Shown here: positions 17,184-23,961 of the stretch, piece after piece
How the letters are laid out: each line of letters starts with the position of its first letter
Position numbering within the stretch: the stretch's first letter is position 1
Source: Nitrospirota bacterium
GTDB lineage: Bacteria > Nitrospirota > Thermodesulfovibrionia > Thermodesulfovibrionales > UBA6898
DNA: 64,000 bases
Direction of reading: 5' to 3'
Assembly (NCBI GenBank): GCA_016215155.1
Contig: JACRLQ010000008.1
Span: 702-64,701, forward strand
Program-made: the position numbers and the translations under genes
Notes under the pieces: generated by a model
The model's database searches: none
Told to the model about the DNA's origin: nothing
What the model saw: the letters and a program-made list of their open reading frames with translations, nothing else

Positions 17184-17711
17184 TTATCTCCAACGGCTCC
17201 ATCGGAACTGCTCGTCCCTGATCTTCTCCTGAAGTTTGATAATGCCTTCAATAAAGGCCTCAGGTCTGGGCGGACAGCCCGGGATGTAGACATCAACCGG
17301 CAGGAAGGTGTCACAGCCCTGCACGGTACTGTACGAATTGAATATGCCCCCGCTGTTGGCGCAGCTTCCGACCGAGATGACATACCGGGGTTCCGGCATC
17401 TGGTCATAGACCCGCCTGACTACCTCGGACATCTTCTTCGTAACTGTGCCGGCCACGAACATGAAGTCCGACTGCCGGGGGGAGCCCCTGGGAATAATTC
17501 CCATCCTGTCTAGATCATTGTGACTGGCATACACGGCCATCATTTCGATGGCGCATCAGGCCAGGCCGAACGTCATGGGCCAGAGCGACGAAACACGCGC
17601 CCAGTTTATAAGCTTGTCAAAAGAAGATATGATGACGTTCGGGGCAAGGATTCTCGTCCCCTCTTCCATTTCGACAAGCGACTGGGAACCGACTGTGGTT
17701 ATTAATCCCAT
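17184..17711 (-). CDS. nuoB: NADH-quinone oxidoreductase subunit B with in-frame TGA at an N2 ligand; candidate selenoprotein
   Basis: Reading from the ATG at 17711 (GGAGG 8 bases upstream, 10-bp overlap with nuoA) gives intact NuoB on both sides of one in-frame TGA at 17556-17558, codon 52. The context is [23 protein letters not shown], where the family has GLACCAIEMM, so TGA replaces the first of the two adjacent Cys ligands of cluster N2. The second Cys of the pair, the Cys in VGSCANSGG and the Cys in IPGCPPRPE are present. With the TGA read through, the protein is 175 residues, a normal length. If TGA is a true stop, translation could restart only at the MM after it, losing 56 residues and both paired ligands. 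The other 13 nuo genes are intact. Possible readings are selenocysteine, a sequencing error, or a real nonsense mutation. Confidence 0.85.
17521..17558 (-). promoter_or_regulatory. SECIS-like hairpin after the nuoB TGA
   Basis: On the coding strand the TGA is followed by 20 bases and then a 7-base loop (CGTGTAT, 17529-17535). The stem is TGATGGC (17536-17542) pairing with GCCA-TCA (17521-17528), with one bulged G at 17524. Spacing, loop size and a G at loop position 2 fall within the published description of bacterial SECIS elements as I recall it. A competing hairpin, GCCATC/GATGGC with a GAAAT loop, lies closer to the TGA. The same bases code conserved residues, so chance is possible. Confidence 0.4.
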
Positions 17712-18058
17712 ACAAAGGCCTCCTTTCTCCAGGCGTAGACATAGCCTACAAGGAGTATTATGATGAAAATTATCATTTCGATAAACGCGTAAAGCCCCAG
17801 CTGGTTAAAGACTACCGCCCAGGGGTAAAGAAAAACAGCTTCAACGTCGAAGACCACAAAAAGCATGGCGATGATATAAAACTTCACCGAAAACCTGACA
17901 TGGGGCTCCCCGACAGGGGCGTTTCCGGACTCGTACGGCATCAGCTTGTCGAAGTAGGGCCTTTTCAGCCTGAAGAGCTCGCCGACCAAGAGGGCGCCTA
18001 TTCCAAAGGCCGTCGCTACGGCAAGAAACACCATAACTGGCATATACTCAAATGGCAT
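17702..18058 (-). CDS. nuoA: NADH-quinone oxidoreductase subunit A
   Basis: Small membrane subunit with three helices. [44 protein letters not shown] contains the family Cys-loop region (here Ser replaces the Cys seen in many members) and the conserved Asp/Glu in [11 protein letters not shown]. The frame allows a start at 18073 or at 18058. I prefer 18058 (118 residues, [11 protein letters not shown]), because the predicted promoter would leave almost no leader before 18073. First gene of the nuo operon; its end overlaps nuoB by 10 bases. Confidence 0.93.
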   Translation of the reverse strand: MPFEYMPVMVFLAVATAFGIGALLVGELFRLKRPYFDKLMPYESGNAPVGEPHVRFSVKFYIIAMLFVVFDVEAVFLYPWAVVFNQLGLYAFIEMIIFIIILLVGYVYAWRKEAFVWD

Positions 18059-18083
18059 AAAAGTTCCGGGCATGACGATATAA

Positions 18084-18113
18084 TTTATATCTAAAATTCG
18101 TACCCGATGTCAA
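18084..18113 (-). promoter_or_regulatory. Predicted nuo operon promoter
   Basis: On the minus strand TTGACA (18108-18113) is followed after 18 bp by TATAAA (18084-18089), a near-consensus housekeeping promoter. Transcription would start near 18077, giving a leader of roughly 20 bases to the 18058 start of nuoA. Confidence 0.6.
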
Positions 18114-18216
18114 GCAAAAAATATAATTATTTTTAATAGGCCCATAATCGTTTGTAATCAATATGTTAGGATTTTGTCTTGCAAAATAAGATAAAATGAT
18201 ATAAATTTCTTAGGTT

Positions 18217-19797
18217 ATGCGAGTCGAAAAATCACTACACTCACTAACAGGCAAGCTGCTTCTGACCATCGGCACACTGATGCTCGTGGGCAGCACCCTC
18301 TTCTGGTATTTCCTTCTTAAACATCAGGAAAAAGAGCTCCTCGAGAACTCCGTAAAGTATGCCTACTCCTTCGTTGACTACGTAAAAAAGAGCACCAGAT
18401 ACGGCATGATGACGGCCAATAAGCTGCTCATCCAGCAGACCATCGAGGCCATAGGTTCCTCCGAAGGCATCAGGAATGTAAGGATCGTCGAGTGCACCGG
18501 CAGGATCGACTATTCATCCAATCCGGCGGACGTCGGAAAGACGCTCGACAAAAACAGACCCCCCTGTTCAGGCTGCCACGGTCCCGCGGGTAAAACCCGT
18601 GACTCCGCCATCGTATCTTTCAGCAAGGACTCCGATGACATGCGGGTACTGAAAATAATCCACCCGATCTATAATGAAAAGCCGTGTTACACCGCGGCCT
18701 GCCACTTCCACACCGAAGACAAAAAAATGCTTGGGATCATAGAGGCGGAGGTATCTCTGGCCCACCTTGACATGAGCATTAAAAACCAGGGCATCGCCAT
18801 AACAATTTATATATTGATTTTTCTTTTTGTCATCTCCGTGGCCCTCTGCACGATCCTCTGGAACCTCGTGTCGACCCCTGTGAGCCTCCTCAAGCAGGGG
18901 ATGGAACGGGTTGCCGGAGGCGACCTTGACTATACCCTGACCATCAATACGAGGGACGAAATGGGGGACCTGGCGAACGCGTTCAATGCCATGACGGCCG
19001 ACCTCAAAAAGGCCAAGAACGAACTCCTTGAGTGGGGCAATACCCTTGAGAAAAAAGTCGACGATAAGACCAGGACGATACAGATGGCGCAGGCCCAGCT
19101 GATCCATTCCGAAAAACTGGCGTCGCTGGGCAGGATGGCCGCCGGGGTCGCCCACGAGATCAACAGCCCGCTTACGGGCATCGTCACCTTCGGACACCTG
19201 CTGCTCAAACGGTTCCCTCCGGGTTCGCAGGAGCGCGAGGACGTCGAGGTCATCATCGAGCAGGCCAACAGGTGCTCGAACATAATAAAGGGGCTCCTGG
19301 GGTTTGCCAGGGCGTCCGCAGCCGAAAAAGCGCCGGTCAACATTAATGACGTGCTCGACAGGTCCCTGAACATCGTCCGGAACAAGGCCGATTTTTTCAA
19401 TATAAAACTGGTCACGGAATTCGATGATTCACTCAGACGCGTAAAGGCCGACGCCTCACAGCTGCAGCAGGTATTTCTTAACATGATAATGAACGCGGCC
19501 GACGCGGTGGAAGGCAAAGGGACGATATCGATAATCACGAAAAACGTGATCGAGGACAATACTGAATTCGTAGAGATAGAGTTCAGGGACACGGGCACCG
19601 GTATAAGCGAGGAGAACATAGAAAAGATTTTCGAGCCGTTTTTTACCACAAAACCGGTAGGCAAAGGCACCGGGCTGGGGCTTGCCGTGAGCCACGGGAT
19701 CGTGCTCGACCACGGAGGGAAGCTCCTGGTCAAAAGCAAGCCCGGCGAGGGCACAAGCTTTTTCGTAAAATTCCCGGCGGACAAGGAAAAACCATGA
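18217..19797 (+). CDS. Sensor histidine kinase with two c-type haem motifs in the periplasmic domain
   Basis: 526 residues. TM1 is at about 12-33 and TM2 at about 192-217, leaving a 160-residue periplasmic domain. This carries CSGCH (117-121) and CYTAACH (157-163), a standard CxxCH and a CX4CH c-haem attachment motif. A HAMP segment (about 212-264), a coiled linker, the H-box GVAHEINSPL (His 313), the N-box (FLNMIMNAADAV) and the G-boxes (DTGTGI, GKGTGLGLAV) follow, so the kinase core looks active. By family knowledge, haem in a periplasmic sensor reports redox state or a small ligand. It begins the plus-strand operon that continues to 26433, and its stop overlaps the next receiver gene by 4 bases. 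The haem reading rests on motifs only. Confidence 0.9.
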   Translation: MRVEKSLHSLTGKLLLTIGTLMLVGSTLFWYFLLKHQEKELLENSVKYAYSFVDYVKKSTRYGMMTANKLLIQQTIEAIGSSEGIRNVRIVECTGRIDYSSNPADVGKTLDKNRPPCSGCHGPAGKTRDSAIVSFSKDSDDMRVLKIIHPIYNEKPCYTAACHFHTEDKKMLGIIEAEVSLAHLDMSIKNQGIAITIYILIFLFVISVALCTILWNLVSTPVSLLKQGMERVAGGDLDYTLTINTRDEMGDLANAFNAMTADLKKAKNELLEWGNTLEKKVDDKTRTIQMAQAQLIHSEKLASLGRMAAGVAHEINSPLTGIVTFGHLLLKRFPPGSQEREDVEVIIEQANRCSNIIKGLLGFARASAAEKAPVNINDVLDRSLNIVRNKADFFNIKLVTEFDDSLRRVKADASQLQQVFLNMIMNAADAVEGKGTISIITKNVIEDNTEFVEIEFRDTGTGISEENIEKIFEPFFTTKPVGKGTGLGLAVSHGIVLDHGGKLLVKSKPGEGTSFFVKFPADKEKP

Positions 19798-20171
19798 GTA
19801 AAGGGAAAATTCTGGTCATCGACGATGAAGACATCGTCAGGACGAGCTGCAGCCGGACTTTAAGCCCTGAAGGCTATGAGGTGAAGCTCGTAAAAAGCGG
19901 CTTTGACGGGTTTAAACTCCTCGAAGAGGAGCAGTTCGATATTGTGCTGACCGACCTCAAGATGCCCGAGATCGACGGCATCGAGATATTAAGAAGGATA
20001 AAAGAGAAGTGGCCGGAGGTCGAGGTCATTATCATAACCGGATACCAGACGGTTGACACCGCCGTGAAGTCGATAAAACTGGGGGCTTTCGACTACCTCG
20101 AAAAGCCCTTCACTCCGGACGGCCTTATTTCATCGGTTACAAAGGCGATGGACCACAAAAAAACAGACTAA
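19794..20171 (+). CDS. Single-domain response regulator (CheY-like receiver)
   Basis: 125 residues, receiver domain only. The acidic pocket is IDDED near residue 10, the phospho-acceptor is D54 in VLTDLKMPEIDGIE, and the Lys in YLEKPFTP and the Thr in IITGYQT are present. No output domain. The 4-base overlap with the kinase makes it the likely direct phosphate acceptor, perhaps an intermediate for the two receiver fusions that follow. Confidence 0.93.
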   Translation: MSKGKILVIDDEDIVRTSCSRTLSPEGYEVKLVKSGFDGFKLLEEEQFDIVLTDLKMPEIDGIEILRRIKEKWPEVEVIIITGYQTVDTAVKSIKLGAFDYLEKPFTPDGLISSVTKAMDHKKTD

Positions 20172-20205
20172 GGTTTTTTTTAATAAACTGGGATGGAGGA
20201 CTGAC

Positions 20206-20973
20206 ATGGAAAAGAAGGGGAAGATTTTAGTACTTGACGATGACCCCGTTGTAACGCTCAGCTGTAAAAGGATCCTCGGCGCCGAAGGGTATAACATAAT
20301 CACGACCAGCAGGGGCGAAGACGCCATCAAGAAAGTAGCCAATGAGGAATTCGACCTTCTTATCTCCGATGTGAGACTGCCCGACATCAATGGCATCACC
20401 GTCCTTCGGGAGACCAAGATAGTCCAGCCCAAGCTGGACGTGGTCATAATAACCGGCTACCCCACCCTCGATGACGCGAAGGAGTCCGTAAAACTCGGGG
20501 CCTTTGAATTCATAGAGAAACCCTTCACCCCGGAGTTCATGTTAAATGTCGCCAGGAAGCTCTTCGACAACAGGGGCTGGATATTGAGGAAGGCGTTCAT
20601 CGATGACTTCAGAAACGAGATCGTGTCGTTGAGGGACAGCGCCAATCCGGTCATCTTCTATAAGGAAGGGACCTGGGCGCGGCCGCTCAGCAATAATATC
20701 TGGGAAGTAGGGTGCGACGTGCGTTACTGGCTTTTAAGCGGCCAGCTGGCATTTATCGACATAGCAAACAATCTCCCTGCCGTCATGGCCGGCGAGTCGT
20801 TCGCCAAGATAGTCTCGGGAAGCGGGCAGGAAGACTCGCTTGTGTCTCCGATGACGGGGAGGGTAGTCGAGATCAACAAAGAGGCAAATCAGGCGATGAG
20901 CGCGCTTGTGCGGGACAACCTAAGTGAAGGATGGCTGCTCTGGCTTGCCAGGGTCGAACCTTTGAACATATAG
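20206..20973 (+). CDS. Receiver domain fused to a GcvH-like (lipoyl-type) domain lacking the lipoyl lysine
   Basis: 255 residues. Residues 1-125 are a receiver with D55 in LLISDVRLPDINGI and the EKPFTP motif. Residues about 150-250 resemble glycine-cleavage H protein: WEVGCDVRYWLLSGQLAFIDI, LPAVMAGESFAKI, SLVSPMTGRVVEINKEAN and NLSEGWLLWLARVEP line up in order with the H-protein barrel. Where H protein has ESVKAVSD with the lipoylated Lys, this protein reads SGSGQEDS, so the Lys is a Gly by eye alignment. Lipoylation is therefore unlikely, and the domain may act as a binding module. GGAGG lies before the ATG. GcvH-like proteins are known in other redox gene clusters (for example the lipoate-binding proteins of sHdr systems), but a receiver fusion is unusual. 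Confidence 0.8.
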   Translation: MEKKGKILVLDDDPVVTLSCKRILGAEGYNIITTSRGEDAIKKVANEEFDLLISDVRLPDINGITVLRETKIVQPKLDVVIITGYPTLDDAKESVKLGAFEFIEKPFTPEFMLNVARKLFDNRGWILRKAFIDDFRNEIVSLRDSANPVIFYKEGTWARPLSNNIWEVGCDVRYWLLSGQLAFIDIANNLPAVMAGESFAKIVSGSGQEDSLVSPMTGRVVEINKEANQAMSALVRDNLSEGWLLWLARVEPLNI

Positions 20974-21017
20974 CGCCAAAAAAAAGATAAAGCTTACAGT
21001 ATTCCGAGGAGGACTTT

Positions 21018-21938
21018 ATGGCAGGAGGACCTAAAATATTGATAGTCGATGACGAACCGGTCGTCATCAAAAGCGCTGAACGGGTATTAAAAAGCGAAGG
21101 GTATGATATCGAAGGCGCCGGCGGCGGCCGCGAGGCTATCCTGAAGCTCGAAAAGGGCGGATATGACCTTGTCTTTACCGACCTCAAGATGCCCGAAGTC
21201 GACGGGCTGACGCTTATTAAATGGATCAAAAAGACCAACCCCCATATAGGGATTGTCATCATAACGGGATATCCCTCCCAGGACACTATAAGGGACGCGC
21301 TTGAACTGGGCATTATTGACTACGTGCCCAAACCCTTCACCCCGTCAGTACTGCTGGACGTCACGGAGAGGGCGGTGCAGTGGTCTGAGGGAAGAAAACC
21401 CAAAGAGGACAAAGCGGGCGAGGAGTTCCCCCCTGCCATGGCGGCAGAGCTTGACAGGGTCATAGGCGCCTTCAGGAATGTCCCCGGAGGGCTGATCCCG
21501 GTCCTCCAGAGGGCCCAGGAGATAGTAGGGTACCTTCCCCCGGTCGTACAAAAGAGGATCGCCAAGGGCCTGAACCTCTCCGAGGCCGAGGTCCACGGGG
21601 TAGTCTCCTTTTATTCCTTCTTTACGATGAAGCCGCGGGGCGACCATAACATCCGCGTATGCCTCGGCACCGCCTGTTATGTCAAAGGCATCGAGGGAGT
21701 GCTCGAAAAGATAGAGGAAAACCTTAAGGTGGGCATAGGAGAGACGACCGGGGACAGAAGGTTTTCCATCGAAGGCGTAAGATGTCTCGGCGCGTGCGGC
21801 CTTGCCCCCGTCATGATGATAGACCAGGAGACATACGGCGCCCTCACACCGGCCAAGGCCATAGGGGTGATCAAAGGCTTCGACCCTTCCGTCGGGGGCG
21901 CTGAAGTTACCGCAGCTGCGGCACAGGAGGAGGGTTAA
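21018..21938 (+). CDS. Receiver domain fused to a NuoE-like [2Fe-2S] subunit
   Basis: 306 residues. Residues 1-125 are a receiver with D55 in LVFTDLKMPEVDGL, a Thr in IITGYPSQD and KPFTP. From about residue 145 the protein is NuoE/HydC-like: LIPVLQRAQEIVGYLP, VHGVVSFYSFF, then the four cluster ligands in CLGTAC (C-x4-C) and CLGACG (C-x3-C), with LAPVMMID. It is thus a 24-kDa subunit of an NADH oxidoreductase joined to a signalling domain. GAGGAGG precedes the ATG, and the next gene (NuoF-like) begins one base after its stop. Phosphorylation of the receiver could gate assembly or activity; that is inference. Confidence 0.9.
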   Translation: MAGGPKILIVDDEPVVIKSAERVLKSEGYDIEGAGGGREAILKLEKGGYDLVFTDLKMPEVDGLTLIKWIKKTNPHIGIVIITGYPSQDTIRDALELGIIDYVPKPFTPSVLLDVTERAVQWSEGRKPKEDKAGEEFPPAMAAELDRVIGAFRNVPGGLIPVLQRAQEIVGYLPPVVQKRIAKGLNLSEAEVHGVVSFYSFFTMKPRGDHNIRVCLGTACYVKGIEGVLEKIEENLKVGIGETTGDRRFSIEGVRCLGACGLAPVMMIDQETYGALTPAKAIGVIKGFDPSVGGAEVTAAAAQEEG

Positions 21939-21939
21939 G

Positions 21940-23961
21940 ATGCCAAGACTGACTGTTGATGATATATTGAGGACAAAGGAAAGTCACTCGGCGGGCCTGG
22001 CCCTTAAAGAAGGCGGCTATACCGCGAAGGTCACCGTGCATATGGGGACCTGCGGGGTGGCGGCAGGCGCCAACCCTGTTATGGCCGCGCTCAGGGACGA
22101 GATGGAAAAAGCCGGCAGAAAAGATATATTCGTGACGACTTCAGGCTGCGCCGGGCTCTGCGCCCGTGAACCGCTCATAACCGTCGAGACCATTAACCAG
22201 CCGCCTGTAAGATACTGCGACATGAGCGATCAGAAGATGAGGGACATATTCGGTGAGCATATCATGTCCGGAAGGGCGGTGGACAAATACGCGCTCGTAA
22301 GCGGCACTGAAATAACCGATGCGCCCGTATCCGGCCAAAAGCCAGGCCCATCCGTTAAAACTGACGTCACAGGGCCGTCCGAAAAGCCGGCCATACCCTC
22401 CATAGAGGATACCCCCTTTTTCAAATATCAGGTGCTCCGGGTCCTCAGGAACAAGGGCGTCATCGACCCCGAGAGCATCGAAGACTATATCGCGCGCGAC
22501 GGGTACCAGGCAGTCGCGAAGGCCCTGACCCAAATGAGTTCTGAAGACATCGTAAAGGTGGTCAAGGACTCGGGGCTGAGGGGAAGGGGCGGGGCGGGGT
22601 TCCCCACGGGCATGAAGTGGGAGTTTGCCTCGAAGGTCCCCTCTGAAGTCAAATATATGTTATGTAACGGCGATGAAGGCGATCCCGGGGCCTTTATGGA
22701 CAGGTCCGTAATGGAGGCCGACCCTCACTCCGTCATCGAGGGTATGATCATCGGGGCAAAGGCGATCGGCGCCCATCACGGCTATATATACGTCAGGGCG
22801 GAATATCCCCTTGCCGTCAAACGTCTCCAGCTGGCGATCGACCAGGCTACGGAAAGGGGCCTCCTCGGGAAGAACATCCTGGGCTCGGGGTTCGACTTTG
22901 AACTGGGCATTTATCTCGGCGCGGGAGCCTTTGTATGCGGCGAGGAGACGGCCCTTATGAGGTCCCTTGAAGGAAAGCGCGGAATGCCCAGACCCAGGCC
23001 CCCGTTTCCGGCCCAGAAAGGCCTGTGGGACAAGCCCTCAGTGCTCAATAACGTCGAGACACTCGCTCAGATCGCCCCGATCATCTTAAACGGCGCGCAG
23101 TGGTACAGGTCCCTGGGCACGGAGAAAAGCTCCGGCACGAAGGTGTTCGCCCTCACCGGCGCTATAAGCAACGTAGGCCTGGTCGAGGTCCCGATGGGTA
23201 TCCCTTTAAGAAGGGTGATCTACGACATCGGCGGGGGCATAAAGAAGAAGGGAAGAAAATTCAAGGCCGTACAGCTCGGCGGGCCCTCCGGGGGCTGCAT
23301 ACCCGAGTCGCACCTCGACACACCCGTGACCTACGAGGACATAGTTGCGACCGGCGCTATCATAGGCTCAGGCGGAATGGTCGTCATGGATGACGCAAAC
23401 TGCATGGTAATCACCGCGAGGTTCTTCCTGGACTTTACGGCTGACGAGTCCTGCGGGAAATGTCCTCCCTGCAGGGTAGGCACGAAAATACTGCTGGATA
23501 TCCTGACGGACATAACCGCGGGCAGGGGAAAGGAAAGCGACATAGAGACCCTTGAGGACCTCTCAAGAGACATCATCGCGACCTCGCTCTGCGGCCTCGG
23601 GCAGACCGCGCCTAACCCTGTATTGACGACCCTCAGATATTTCAAACACGAATATGAAGACCATATAAAACATAAATGGTGCAGGTCAGGGGTCTGTCGT
23701 GACCTTGCCACGTTCAGGATAGACGAGAAACTCTGCAAGGCGTGCGGGGCCTGCCTGAGGGCCTGCCCTTCGAAGGCGATCGTCGGAGAGAAGAAGGTGC
23801 CCCACAAGATTATCCAGGAACTCTGCGTTCACTGCAGGACGTGTTTTGATACCTGCAAATTCAATTCGATAATGATACTGCCGGCAGGGTTTGAGGGAGA
23901 CCCCAATGAACTGCCCGGCGTGGGCGCAGCTGACGCCGGAGCAAAGAAGGGGGACGCATAA
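21940..23961 (+). CDS. NuoF/HydB-like NADH- and FMN-binding subunit with extra Fe-S domains
   Basis: 673 residues in three parts. Residues about 25-110 are a thioredoxin-like domain with C38, C70 and C74 (MGTCGV and SGCAGLC). Residues about 150-585 are the 51-kDa NuoF core, with GLRGRGGAGFPTGMKW, CNGDEGDPGAFMDR, ESCGKCPPCRVGT and TSLCGLGQTAP. Residues about 600-655 are a double [4Fe-4S] ferredoxin (CKACGACLRACP and CVHCRTCFDTCKF). This layout is that of HydB from NAD-linked [FeFe] hydrogenases and NADP-reducing hydrogenases. No hydrogenase catalytic subunit is encoded here. It is coupled to the NuoG-like gene, whose ATG follows its stop directly. Confidence 0.93.
   Translation: MPRLTVDDILRTKESHSAGLALKEGGYTAKVTVHMGTCGVAAGANPVMAALRDEMEKAGRKDIFVTTSGCAGLCAREPLITVETINQPPVRYCDMSDQKMRDIFGEHIMSGRAVDKYALVSGTEITDAPVSGQKPGPSVKTDVTGPSEKPAIPSIEDTPFFKYQVLRVLRNKGVIDPESIEDYIARDGYQAVAKALTQMSSEDIVKVVKDSGLRGRGGAGFPTGMKWEFASKVPSEVKYMLCNGDEGDPGAFMDRSVMEADPHSVIEGMIIGAKAIGAHHGYIYVRAEYPLAVKRLQLAIDQATERGLLGKNILGSGFDFELGIYLGAGAFVCGEETALMRSLEGKRGMPRPRPPFPAQKGLWDKPSVLNNVETLAQIAPIILNGAQWYRSLGTEKSSGTKVFALTGAISNVGLVEVPMGIPLRRVIYDIGGGIKKKGRKFKAVQLGGPSGGCIPESHLDTPVTYEDIVATGAIIGSGGMVVMDDANCMVITARFFLDFTADESCGKCPPCRVGTKILLDILTDITAGRGKESDIETLEDLSRDIIATSLCGLGQTAPNPVLTTLRYFKHEYEDHIKHKWCRSGVCRDLATFRIDEKLCKACGACLRACPSKAIVGEKKVPHKIIQELCVHCRTCFDTCKFNSIMILPAGFEGDPNELPGVGAADAGAKKGDA

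Noticed and set aside
17184-17543. nuoB as a short gene starting at the MM after the TGA
   Set aside because: This start drops 56 conserved residues and both paired N2 ligands, and it has no ribosome-binding site; the 17711 start with GGAGG and the nuoA overlap is far better.
17536-17555. GCCATC/GATGGC hairpin as the SECIS element
   Set aside because: Its loop lies only 9 bases after the TGA, too close for a bacterial SECIS as I understand the usual spacing. It is kept only as a competing fold.
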